This document shows, one piece after another, positions 47,488 to 59,446 of a stretch of DNA of 64,000 bases. Source of the DNA: Eucalyptus grandis (lineage: Eukaryota; Streptophyta; Magnoliopsida; Myrtales; Myrtaceae); NCBI RefSeq assembly GCF_016545825.1, contig NC_052618.1:59636561-59700560 (forward strand), in the 5' to 3' direction. The position numbers and the translations under genes are program-made. The notes under the pieces were generated by a model, which was given only the letters and a program-made list of their open reading frames with translations, had not been told where the DNA came from and did no database searches. The stretch's first letter is position 1. Each line of letters opens with the position of its first letter.

Positions 47488-47720
47488 CTTGTGGTCTAGA
47501 ATAGGTGATGATTCAATTCAAAGTTTCTCCATCTATCTTCTCTGATTGAAGGATTTAAGTTGGCGAGACATGTGAATGTTGAAAATTATTCAAGTTGAAC
47601 ATTATCTGAAAGCAATCATAGATGATTTTTTTTCTTCCTTAAATATAGAATGCAAATGTTATAGACCATCCAAAGGACCAGTAGAAGATTCAGCTCCAAG
47701 GATAGGAGAGGAGAGGGAAA

Positions 47721-49801
47721 ATGAGCACAACAGAGAAGGTGGTTTGTGTAACCGGAGGGGCTGGTTACATAGCATCATGGCTCATCGACTTGCTGCTTCA
47801 TAGGGGCTATACAGTCAAAGCGACCATCCGCAACACCAGTAAGTTCATCGTTTCATCTTCTTGTCTTGTTCTTAATTTTTTTTTTTTTTTGGATTCTCGG
47901 GTGGTGCACTCTATTCTTAGAGTATGATTCACAGTTTCTTAGTTGAATCATTCCGATGCATAGACTTTCTACCAGATTCCGTTTTTATCAGAAAGTGTGC
48001 TTTTCTAATCGTCTCTTCCCATTTGGATTCACTCGCATATGAGTGTATGTATTTGGAAGTGCATAACTGCATTTGTACGCATATACTGATTTGTCTACGT
48101 GCTTTTGGAGCTCTGGCAATTTAACATGTTCGAGTTCACTGCCTAAAGAATTAATCCCTTGCAATATTTGAATCCATTATTTCTTAATCCTGGTTTTTTT
48201 ATAGATGTGGATATGTTGCAACTCAAGTCAAGATCAAGTACTAGCACGTTTCATGATTCATAACTTGATGTCATTCTATATGAAGGGACTTAGATTGTGA
48301 TCTATCAGATCTAATTCTGCATTCTGGTATGTGCATATAAGCAGATGATTCACGGAAGACACAACATCTTCTGGCACTTGAAGGGGCCAAGGAGAGGCTG
48401 CATTTGTTTAAAGCAGATTTGCTAGAAGAAGGGTCCTTTGACTCGATAGTCGATGGGTGCGGAGCTGTTTTTCATACAGCATCACCTGTGGTTTTCTCAG
48501 CTTCGGATCCCCAGGTGTCTGCACATATCAGTTCCTTCCGCTTTGTACTGTAGATTCATATGATAGGTGATCCGATATTACTCGGATGATTTGGCAAAAT
48601 CGTACTGATGACCTCCTTCATGTTGCAGGCTGAAATAGTGGATCCAGCAGTCAGAGGCACCTTAAACGTTCTCAAATCATGTGCAAAAGTCCCTTCTATC
48701 AAGCGAGTGGTAGTGACCTCCTCCATGGCTGCAGTAGTGCTCAGTGGAAAACCTCTGACCTCTGGTGTGGTGGTTGATGAAACATGGTTCTCGGATCCGG
48801 TTTTCTGCGAGGAATCAAAGGTAGTAAGATGCTTTTTCTTGATATTGTTGGTCTCTTTAGCTTGGTCCGTTGTCTGTGAGTTCGTTCATCACATTGTTGT
48901 GGCTCTGCTATTTTCAGCTTTGGTATATGCTCTCCAAAACCTTGGCGGAGAAGGCTGCTCGGGAATTTGCTAAAGAGAAGAGGATCGACCTGGTCGTGAT
49001 GAACCCAGGACATGTGATTGGCCCTCTTTTGCAGCCTACAGTCAATCTCTCGGTGGAATTGATATTGAACTTTCTCAACGGTATTACTTGATGGTTTCTA
49101 TGTCACACGAACTATATTCCATGAAATGATTCTTTCTTCTACACATCATGTCAGCATTTGGCATCTCTTTTAAATTCTGAGATTGACCAGGGGAGGATTG
49201 ATTCAATGTCATAATTGCATAATTAGATGCAATCCATTTCCATGTGCAAGAAGAAACACGGTTGCTCAAGGAAATTGATTTTCCATTAAAAATAGTGTCA
49301 ACAGTGGGACTAATCGAGACATATGATGTAGGAACTGAAGAATTTCCCAATGCATCCTACGGATTTGTTGATGTCCGAGACGTCGCACGAGCACATATTC
49401 AAGCTCTTCAAAACTCTTCAGCCAGCGGCAGATATTGCATAGTTGGAGGAGTAATGCACCGTCCTGACATGTCAAAGATCTTGCACCATCTCTATCCCAC
49501 ATTGCGCCTCCTAGAAAAGTAAGTTCCCGTTTTTGTTCAACTCCATAGATTAAAAGGTAACTTTTTTCTCTTAAGAGCAAGTCGAGAAATGTTCTTATGT
49601 CGAGCATATACACTATTGTTAACCGATGCCGCACAAATCATGTGTTTTGAACACAGATGTGAAGACGACAAGCCTGCTGTGGTGGCTCATCGGATATCAA
49701 GGGAAAAAGTAGAAGGTTTGGGTGTGAATTTCATACCTTTGGAGGTTAGCATAAAAGAAACTGTTGAAAGCCTCAAAGAGAAAGGTTTCCTCTCTTTTTG
49801 A
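47721..49801 (+). CDS. SDR108E-type NADPH reductase (phenylacetaldehyde reductase/CAD-like), SDR-H
   Basis: An intact gene for a 324 aa cytosolic NADPH reductase. Exons: 47721-47838, 48345-48514, 48629-48820, 48918-49080, 49332-49518 and 49657-49801 (TGA), all with GT-AG borders. The glycine motif is [11 protein letters not shown], the serine region VVVTSSMA, and Tyr163 and Lys167 are in WYMLSK. It differs from the other intact members in exon 5, where [12 protein letters not shown] replaces the usual GAQTFPN and [14 protein letters not shown] replaces the HCHDAL region, and in the C-terminal [16 protein letters not shown]. These changes fall in the C-terminal substrate-binding domain, so its substrate may differ. 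Exon 4 has AAREFAKEK where all relatives, including its own duplicate SDR-I, have [14 protein letters not shown]-like TTAAATATAG lies about 80 bp upstream, and a solo LTR begins 233 bp upstream. It is followed head to tail by SDR-C. Confidence 0.92.
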
Positions 49802-50542
49802 GCTTTTTCTTCGGAGGTTGGCCTAAGCGACATCGTTGGGAGCCTTAAGGTCCAAGGCGGAATCTCTCTATTTGAGCTAGCTTTTCTCAATTGATGACGC
49901 TGACCTCATAGCATACTCAAAAGGTTTTTGATAATGTATTGTATATTTCATCTAGTTATCGTGGTCGAACCATATATGGTCTCTTGTACTCTTGTTGAAT
50001 AAAGCTTTCCATCTCTAAACTTGAACGATGATGCAATGCTGAATGTCTATCCTATAGTCAACGTACGCAAATTTGTTTTAATATTCAATAACAATAGCAT
50101 GATAATTGAGTGTGATAATATTGAAAATATTTTATTGAAAAATCAAGAGAATTGAAGGGCTCAATATATCCAAGAAAAGGTCTAGCCAAAAAAAAAAAAA
50201 AAATAAATTAAGGGATCAAATATCGTTTATCCCAAATTAAGAATTAGATAAGTACAACTAGTTGATACTTCCTATAAATATAAAAGAAAATTTTAAATTA
50301 ATATCTCAAAGCTTAAAGTAAAGCTACTCATGAGGAGCTGGAAGAGTTCCTCTCGGACTTGGGCGCCGCCCCAGGACAATGGAAAGCGATACGAACCTTT
50401 TGGCTCAAAGAAAAGTCGAAACGAAATGTAATTTATTACCCAGTAATGTCACGTACGTAATGGCTTACGAGTTGCGAGAAGCCGTCTGTCGTCAACAAAT
50501 GGGTTTGGATTATTTTCAAAGATTCGGTCGAACATCGGGCTC
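49802..50542. other. Intergenic spacer between SDR-H and SDR-C
   Basis: Homologous throughout to the SDR-I/SDR-B spacer. No gene is seen. It contains the 3' flank of SDR-H and the distal promoter of SDR-C. Confidence 0.6.
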
Positions 50543-50553
50543 TTTATAATAAG
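50543..50553 (+). promoter_or_regulatory. Probable TATA box of SDR-C
   Basis: TTTATAATAAG lies about 125 bp before the ATG and is conserved with SDR-B. A GCGCGC run lies between it and the start codon in both genes. Confidence 0.6.
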
Positions 50554-50673
50554 GTCCATCTGCTGCTTCGCCACGCACTCCAGCACTCGTTCACTCTCTC
50601 CCCCGAACCCCAAGAGAGGAGACCAGCGCGCGCGCGCGAACTCCACACGGTTCAGGTGCCAAGAGCGGAGGAG

Positions 50674-50818
50674 ATGAGCGGAGCAGAGAAGGTGGTGGGC
50701 GTGATCGGAGGGTCGGGTTACATAGCTTCTTGGCTGGTCAAGCTCTTGCTCCTCCGTGGCTACACTGTTCGAGCCACTGTCCGAGATCCATGTAAGAAAA
50801 GAGTTCCCTTTCTTTATA

Positions 50819-50852
<34 letters not shown>

Positions 50853-53421
50853 GCTCTGCTCTTTTGACCTTCTTGGGTGTTGTCAAGCTGTTGGAAGAAA
50901 AAAACAGAGCTGTTGAAATCTGATAACCCACATGAAGTTGTGTCCAAACCCTTTGCTAGAGTGAAACCATCAAAGCTATTTTTTTCTCTGAGAGATAGAA
51001 GGATCTTGGTAGCTTCATTAGTTTTGTGTTGTAGATTGCCCTCTAATCTATGTATCTATCCAGTAAAGTTCAAATCTTTTGCATCCTGTTCGACTTTGTT
51101 GAAGAAGTGGCACGCTCAAACCATCGTCTAGATTCCGGATTCTTGATTTATTTATTTTCAGTATCACATTTGCGCAAGTTTCTCCGGGAACAATACGGCT
51201 CTTCTTGTCCCGCCTATGCCCTTTCTGACTGTAGATGCTACTGATGTGTCGGTGAGGGTGCTTGCAAGTTTTAGAATTTCAATCAGTTAAATGGAGAATT
51301 TTTCTCATTCTTGTGCATGTGCAACAGCCGACCCAAAGAAGACAGGACACCTTCTGGCACTGGAGGGGGCAAAGGAGAGGCTGCATTTATTCAAAGCAGA
51401 ATTGCTGGAAGAAGGGTCCTTTGACTCGGTAGTCGATGGATGCGAATGTGTTTTTCACACTGCATCGCCTGTTTTGTTCTCAGCTGCTGACCCCCAGGTG
51501 CTTGAATCTTGCCATGTTAATCATCCAACGTTGTCCTTGTTTTCCTAAATAAGTAGATAGCTCATGGACAAACCATTCCATTCCATGTGGAAGGGGATTT
51601 GCTTTTCTTCTGCCACAATGAGTTCAGTTTCGGTTTTCTGATGCTTTTTTATGAGAATTTTACCGAATGATTTCTTCTGTTGCATGACTCAGGCTGAATT
51701 AATTGATCCTGCCCTAAAAGGCACCCTTAATGTTCTAAGATCATGCACCAAAGCCTCTTCTATCAAGAGAGTAGTTGTGACGTCCTCTATGGCTGCAGTT
51801 ATATTCAGTGCAAAACCTCTGACTTCGGGTGTTGTCATTGATGAGACTTGGCATTCAGATCCAGAATTTTGCGAGAAATCCAAGGTTTGTATATCAAAAT
51901 GTTCTGACAATATTGCTGTTCATTTCTTTTACTTGTGAAATTTTACTGTTGAATTACATTCAGAGTTCCTGTTACACAGTGAAACTGGTAAAATACTGAT
52001 TCTGAGAGGAGTTGGGACATCAGGGAACATTTGTCTCTTAAATCACATAGCTTTCACTGGACACTTTTTACGGATACCCAAACCAAGGAGTGCCTGTCTC
52101 ATCACTTACAGTTGTTTGTGTTACTCTTGCAATTTGGCCTGGCGCCATGTTAGATGCTACATATGCTTATTGAATACAACAGTTTCTCTATACTTTACTT
52201 CCTGGAGGAGAACTACTTATCTTTCGTTTCTTTTAGCCAGTAATCTCCGAATGCCTTGGATGACATCGAATGAAGTCCATGTCATGGCAATGGCTATTAT
52301 ATGTGTTGAATGAGGCGAAACATTCTAACAGTCTCTTTGGCTTATCTATCTTCAGCTCTGGTATATGCTTTCAAAAACCTTAGCAGAGAAGGCAGCTTGG
52401 GAATTCGCCAAGGAGAATGGAATTGACCTTGTCACGATAAACCCAGGATATGTGATCGGCCCTTTCTTGCAGCCCACTGTTAATCTCACTGTGCAGACAA
52501 TACTGAACTTCATTAATGGTATCACTATCATCTAGCCATAAATTATGTTTGTTATTGAATCTTTGCCATTTTATTTCAGAGCGTCTTCATCAAACATTTG
52601 TGGATGCTTGTTCTCATTACCCAAAAGACAATCTCAAGTAGTAACTATAGAACTATGTTTCTGATTGAAGATGATCTCAGTGAAGTCGTATGCCCTTAAC
52701 CATAGTTACGAGTTATGGGCGCATGTGTCTCACAATGTCTTTCTGCATTGGTCCATGGAATAGCTATCCTTCTTTGCTAGTTAACTGAATTTGGCAACAT
52801 GAGGTCCCGAGGCCCTTTCATTCTATCTACTGAATCTGTCTTTATGTATTTAAGGGTTTGCTTAATTGGCTGCACAGACACACTATTATAATCATTTCTG
52901 GTAGATTTCCACGTGCGACATGGTTTTCAACTACTGGCAGTGGCAGCATTTGGTGCAAAGTTGTCTTGACATTTGCATGGGAGTAATCGAGGCTTATCCT
53001 GCAGGAGCTCAAACATTTCCAAATACATGCTATAGATTTGTTGATGTTAGAGACGTCGCACTCGCACATATCCTAGCTTTTGAAAATCATTCAGCTCACG
53101 GAAGATATTGCATAGTAGGCGAAGTCATACACTGCCATGACGCTTTGCAGATTCTCCGAAATCTCTACCCCACTTTGCACCTCCCCGAGAAGTAAGTTAT
53201 AATTTTTCCTTAATTCTTATCTTCTGTCAGACTGCTGTGTATCCAAGAGATTATGGTTGTATTCGTAATGGTGTAGATGCGAAGATGAGAAGCCTTTCTC
53301 GTCAAAGTATGAGATATCAAGAAAGAAGGCAGAAGCTCTGGGTGTCAACTTCACTCCATTGGAGGTGAGTCTGAGAGATACCGTCGAATGCCTCAAGGAA
53401 AACGGATTCATCTCTATCTAG
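50674..53421 (+). CDS. SDR108E-type NADPH reductase (phenylacetaldehyde reductase/CAD-like), SDR-C
   Basis: An intact gene for a 324 aa cytosolic NADPH reductase and the reference structure for the cluster. Exons: 50674-50791, 51328-51497, 51693-51884, 52356-52518, 53005-53191 and 53277-53421 (TAG), all with GT-AG borders. The start MSGAEK is chosen over an upstream in-frame ATG at 50656 because it matches the family N-terminus. The cofactor loop is [11 protein letters not shown]: isoleucine replaces the usual threonine before Gly12, a change shared with SDR-B. The serine is at about 128 (VVVTSSMA), with Tyr163 and Lys167 in WYMLSK. Exon 3 has [10 protein letters not shown] where its relatives have [10 protein letters not shown], and the exon 6 end is KENGFISI. 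Intron 1 carries a CT microsatellite. A Notchless pseudogene follows in convergent orientation about 0.75 kb away. The substrate is unknown; no NWYCY motif, so not a typical CCR. Confidence 0.92.
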
Positions 53422-54177
53422 GCACTTGCTTAGAACAGCATATCACAAGCTTGCTAATAATGACTTGTGGACCTGTGCTCTGTCCTCAGCCTTTCAGCTC
53501 CTAAATCATACAATTGTTCTGAATAATGTATCATTACCCACTTTTAGAGATTACTCTTGCCAGTTTTTCCCAGCTAATCTTAAGTTATTGATGTTTAGTT
53601 TCTCTGTCCAATTTGCCTGCCGAAACGACTCATCACGAAGAACATCAGAAATAATCTTTAAGACTTTGTAAGCAATGTCGAAAACTTGTGAGATAAATTG
53701 AGTTAATGACTCAAGCTAGCGGTTAAGCCAAGAAGGCTCCTTTCTGGCCAACATACTTGACTGCCATTATGTATAACGCCAATAGAAAAATGAAGGACTC
53801 ACTATAATTGGATATGAATATTAATGGCTGATTCTGCCAATGACTTATATGACCAAAATATTGGTGACTCATGATACTCTCAATCAACAGAGCATTGAAC
53901 AGTGTTTCTGAGCTTAACAAAACCTTGATAATAATAGCTGGATCATAAGTAGACAATGCATACTGGCTGCGATTGCCATCCTGATGCAATAGAGATCTAC
54001 ACGACCAAATTGCATCTGAACTCGCAGCACCTAATAGTTGAGCATGCACTTTCTGTCTGCAGACGTAATGTGTTATCAAACAATCAATCTTCACTTCTGA
54101 TGAAAGCATCTGAACTGCCATCTCATTTCATCTGCATATGCAATGGTCTGACAGGCCTTAGTATAACTCCCAGTGCA

Positions 54178-57100
54178 TTATCCCATCCATAGCTTCAACA
54201 CCTTATCTTTACCACCAGAAGCAACATTCTCACCGTCTGGATTCCAATCGACCGCAAAAACGTTCTCACGAGAACACGTGCTAAAGTAAGCAAGTGGTAG
54301 TCCATGATAGACATACAAACTTAAAACTTGTCTGATGACCATGTTAAGGGAACAAACCTCATCCGCATGACCCGGAAGATCTTGTTTCAACTTCTTCGTG
54401 CGAATATCCCAGATCTAAAAGTAAGCCAAATATTGAGCAAACATTTAAGCATTCAAATCAGGCAAAAATTCATAATAATCATAACCGGTAAAAAGGGCAG
54501 ACTCCACATGCTATTGACATTTACAAATAGTTCAAACAGAATTAAAACAAGAAGCAAGAGTACATCACTCAAGCTTCCATTCGTACTCTGCTTTACGATA
54601 TCCTCATCACCATATCTGGCAAAATAAGCAGACCTAACATGGTCTAATGGTTCAAAAAATAACTTTAAATAGGCCATTGAGATCTCAATGAAAACAAGTT
54701 GCACTAGAACTCAGCAACCGGGGGGAAAAATCCTTATTGCTTGCACCATAAATAAACTAATTTCCTGTAACACTGATTATTTTCACAGATAATATTACAA
54801 GCTCTCCTGTTACAATTCTAAGTGACCACACTTGATCTCTCTTAAAGCTGGCCCATGACACACGTAAGTACTTTATGGAAATCATTCGAACGCTATATGC
54901 TTTGTGCAACTGACCTTCAGGGTAGTCTTTGCTCCCACTTAAAAGAAGTCTACTATCTGCAGACCAACCGTGCATTATGTAAATCATGATTAGAAATCAT
55001 TCTCGAATGGATGAGACGAGAAAATTTTGAAAATACCTCAAACCTTATCTGATATACAGGCCCGACATGTCCACTGAATGCAGCAACAAACTTCCCAACA
55101 ATACCATTACACAACTTCACAGATCTATCAAACGAAGCACTAGCCACCCATTGCCCATCCGGTGAAAAGTAGACACGATCCACAAGCTGCAAACAAAAAG
55201 CATAATTTCCCGCATTTACACCTAAGACGGTTCAACAAGGATCTAAAGTACTAGCCTCAAGAAAATATTAGGAGGATGTCTCATCCATTGAACCAGTGCC
55301 ACCAGGATCACAATGTGAAGTACGTCCTTATTTAGCATCATTATGGCAATTGATAGTATACAATGGAACACAAACAGTCTTCTATATACAGTAAATACTT
55401 AGGGAATCAATCACACAGCAAAAGCAGGCAGCTGTCAAATCAATCTCCCTCCCTCCCTCCCTCCTCTCCCCTCACACACGCGCACGCACATACCTGTTGA
55501 TGATCGGTCATTCGTGTTTTCGGATGCTTACTGACAGAAGGTTCCCACAGAAACATAGTAAAATCATCAGATCCAGAGATCAATTTTTCGGGAGCATTGC
55601 CTTTCATTTTCTTGTAACTTTCTAATGCAACCTATTTTCATCAACAAAATACAGAAGTTCATATAACAATTACTAGAAAGTAGATTACAAATGTGCATAG
55701 ACCCAAAGGCAGAGAATCACCACAAGGGGGCAGAACATGCACAGAGCAAAAAGACATGCTGGCTAATGCATACTAGGTTGTAAGAAAATAATGTCCAGAG
55801 AGAAATAACCAATGCATACTAAGTTGCATGAGCAAATCAATGTGCAGAGAGAAATAAATGTGTGATTTATTGCCTCATGATATAAAGATGATTCCACATA
55901 ATAACAGTTACCTACTTGCTTCATTTCTTCAGAAGATGAATACTGTTTTCCAGTGTGATCAAAAGCTACAGTTCGAAGAACATACTCAGCGCTCAGAGCA
56001 GGGAGTTAACCCAGTGTCCATGATCCTACAACAAAAATTTTACAGAAATAAGGATGATCGTGAAAAAAAGAAGAGAGGGATCTAGCAGCAACTTAGATTA
56101 AGAATGTGGACTTGGCAGTAGAAACTAAGAAAAGACATAACCACGCGAGCCATGAAAACTAAACTCTAACCTAAATATGCAATTCATATCTCAGAGACAT
56201 CAAAAAATGGTGGTATTTCATTCTTACTGTCAATATCTCCCAAGAACTATACAATGAAAACATTCAAGGACATGATATTGCCAATAGCTGGGCTAAATAA
56301 TATGCCCAATTAGTATGGGGTAGGTCACTAGGTGCCAAACTGCCTCCTGGCACCAAAGAGATTGAGTGAATGCAGCTACTCCAAAGGCGAAAATAAATAT
56401 AAAGCTCCTGTGGCGAAGAAGAAGACAGGCATGCAATGACCCTGCAATCTGTATAACAAACATCAAAAAAGATGTTACATTCAATTCCCTTATCAGCTTC
56501 CCCTGGGAGTTTCTCAGACATTAATTGTACAGTCCTGGGAGCTGCAAGAAATTTAAAATAATTACTTCACCAGGTAACAAGTAGTAGAAGCAGCAGCAGT
56601 TTGGCAAAGTCCAAGGATACTCAGTAACTTGAAGGCAGAATTTACAAGTCCTCGCTTAATCTTAGGCCCATTAGAAGTTCGAATTAGTCAAGAAAACTTC
56701 ACGTTATCCTTTTGTTGTTCATGGAGCACGGTACTAGCATATGGACATTAATACATCACAAAGTGATTAAATATTTATCTCAGTGTTGAATTGCCTCTCT
56801 TGTTCCAACTTGTCAGTGGGACAGCTATTAAGGATTGGGAGAGAGAATTCATGCCAAAAATTTGAAACCATTAATTGAAAGGCAGTTTTACCAACAATTG
56901 CCAAAATTAAGGAAGTTGCATACCCAGTATACATTACAACGTCTCCTCCCCAATTTATGCATGTAATAGCTAGAGTATGACTGCTCAGACATATTACACA
57001 TCTTCATAGTGTTACATCCCGTATGCATGCATCACCATCTTCACAAGAACTCACAAAGTGACGGCATGGGGAACTCAGATGTACTGGTTCCCAAGATAAA

Positions 57101-57969
57101 CCTGTGATCCATTTCTTGTGGCCCTGACATAAAGCAGATTCAATTGTCTTAGTGGCACAGAGACTATTCTTGCTATGCATCAGCCATAAAATCAAGTTAG
57201 ACACTTCAACACCTCACAAGTTATCGTCAAAAAATGGTAAAGAGTGTCAGAAAGCTTTCCTCAACAAAAAGGGTACACCATGATCTCATCCTATAAAGGC
57301 AAAGCTACACAATAAACTGTACTCACTACACTAACCTTATGGATATCATCCAAATTAACGCCAACACTGCTCCCACTTATTTTGCCGCATGTATCAATTA
57401 GAAGCAACAAATTGGCAATTTTATCCACCATTTCCTCTTCAATATGGAGTTATAAACCAAGAAATATTAATAGGAAATGGAGTTCCATGGAATCCTTTAA
57501 GGAAGGATTCGTGTAACACCAAAGGTCCAAAACTATTTGGTCCAAACAACTTTCCAGAAAATAAATTTAGGTCAAAGTTAAATGAAGTCGGTAAAAGCAG
57601 CAAAATACAATCAACTGAATAAGATACTTTCTAGTCTTATAATGCAATAAGGATCATACAACAAGTGGATTGCCTGATGGTTGCACAGTCAACGGATCCC
57701 AACATTGGAGTTCTCCAGCCTTGCTTCCACTTACAAGATGCTTACCATCAGGTTACCATGTAATACAGAGGACCCAATTCTTGTGCCCTGAGTAAGAAGA
57801 AACTTTCATTAATCAAACAGACAAAAAGGAAACCAAGTAATCTATACTGCCAACAAACCGCTTACTAATATTTTTTCCACCCACAATCCACTCCATCAGT
57901 ACAGCTTTCAGCTTATGCCTCCAGGAAAATTCAACCTACCGCACCTTCCCTCCCTCCTTCCAACCCCCC

Positions 57970-58000
<31 letters not shown>

Positions 58001-58295
58001 AATAAATAAATATATAAAAAGGAAAACTCAACTGTTCTCCAGCTAAGCAAAAAGAAACCAACTATACAGCAAGTAGGCATGCGTATATTTAGATGCCCCC
58101 ATGATGGGGAAGGGAGCATACAATTAGAAACTTGAAGGGCATAAGGAACTAAGAGATTCAAATATTCAACCGTTGCATGCAAACATCGGGTCCGAGTATT
58201 TAGGTCCCACAATCGGACTGTGATATCTCCTGAACCACTAGCCAGTTGCTTCCTGTCAGGTCTAAAGGCCACAGATAGAACAGCTTCTGAGTGAC
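54178..58295 (-). pseudogene. Notchless-like (NLE1) WD40 protein pseudogene, copy C, ten exons
   Basis: The longest of the three copies. Exons from the 3' end: 54178-54264 (TAA), 54358-54414, 54915-54967, 55044-55186, 55494-55631, 55916-56025, 56479-56541, 56924-57123, 57663-57787 and 58171-58295. They cover most WD40 repeats (HSEAVLSVAFRPDRKQLASG; GHKKWITGLSWEPVHLSSPC; LISGSDDFTMFLWEPSV; KQDLPGHADE). Lesions: a TAA for Ser in ITWSPDG (exon 57663), a TGA after DVTL (exon 56924), a TGA for Trp plus a lost base (56479), a lost base (55916), a 2-bp deletion and an acceptor AG changed to GG (54915), a lost base in the 58171 exon, and a probable shift of the last acceptor. The N-terminal NLE domain is not found with confidence. 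A working Notchless gene, essential in plants, must exist elsewhere in the genome. Confidence 0.88.
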
Positions 58296-59446
58296 CTGCA
58301 ATGGCAGAGAAATGAACCTTTAAAAGGGAATTTTATCTGTATATATCAGACTATTAGGAATAATATAGACATATTGCTTATTAAGCGCAATTTAATTACA
58401 ACATGTCAAACAAAGGTCCTCCAGCACTCCATAAGGATTGAAACTGTAATCTCCATAATCAACATCCTTCTAACAACATTGCTCTCCTTGATACAATGGC
58501 ACCCCACCCACCCCCCACACACGAAAAAAGGGAAAAAAAAAAAAACAGATAGTATGTTATGTTATGTCTAAGATCAGTCTAACTGAATCAGGGTATACTA
58601 TGAATGATGGATAGTATCCAGCAGCTACCAGAGCTAAGAACTCTGATGGATAAGAAAGCTCAGCCTCATAACAGCAATTGTTGCTGAACAGCGATTTAAA
58701 GGACGAATTCGGAAAATGGCTTGTGGCTGACAGACTATGGACAAGACCTTCTCCACGGAAACCGCAATGTGAACCCATATTCAAAATGAATGACAGATAT
58801 GTAGTTAGAGACCTGAGGAAGCTCCTTAAAAGCACAAGGCCTCTGCTTCTTCACTGACCTTTGTTTTTCTGCAATAAAGATTCAAAGAGACGACAAGCTC
58901 CTGGTCTGATATATAAAAAGTATACGGAAATCTGTCCTCCTAATTATCCCAAAAGTATGAAATCCATTAGAGGAGGGAGAAAATGAAAAACTATCTCGGC
59001 CATCAACAAAATTTTGTAGACGAGTGAAAATATCTAAATCAATGGACAGGAAATTTTTCCAAAAAAGTTAAGCATTGACAAGCAGGGGGCGTTGGCAACA
59101 AAACAACAATCCATAAGTTGCGTAGTCAGTGTTTCGGTTAAAAACATGTTCACATAAGGAGCAAACAAAGTAAATTAAGAAAAAGGTGGACACTTCTCAA
59201 CAAGAACGACATGAGACCGTGAAAAACCAAACTTCCACACCCAGTCCCACTTAAAATTCTAGGTCTATGCTCACCCATAAATTTGCAATGGTACATCAGC
59301 ACAAGCAAACTCAAAGATCAAATTCATCTTACGTTATTGAGGAGCTTATTGACCATCTCTTGAAGCTGCTAAGGGCCAATGTCCTGAGGAAGGTACAGCT
59401 TGCTCTAGTGTATTGATGGTCTTCATAAAATTTACTTACTCATGAT
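58296..59446. other. Presumed upstream intron region of the Notchless copy C
   Basis: No exon is recognised with confidence. A segment at about 58812-58868 on the minus strand is flanked by TTGCAG and GTCTCT and starts with AAAAACAAAG, reminiscent of the NLE motif EKNKVSVEK, but its frame does not continue as expected. Confidence 0.3.

Larger units (their letters stand above)
47765..56835 (+). repeat. Segmental duplication, right copy (SDR-H, SDR-C, NLE-C 3' half)
   Basis: Partner of 11509-20474, with the same gene order, introns and spacers. The right copy continues into further Notchless exons, so its right end is the ancestral arrangement and the left copy was cut at 20474. Confidence 0.9.

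Noticed and set aside
50656..50673. Upstream in-frame ATG giving MPRAEE before SDR-C
   Set aside because: Family members start at the MS(T/G) position; the upstream part is 5' UTR and is matched by a non-ATG codon in SDR-B.
58812..58868. Possible NLE-domain exon
   Set aside because: Splice-like borders and an initial K-N-K resemblance, but the frame stops early and the following residues do not match Notchless.
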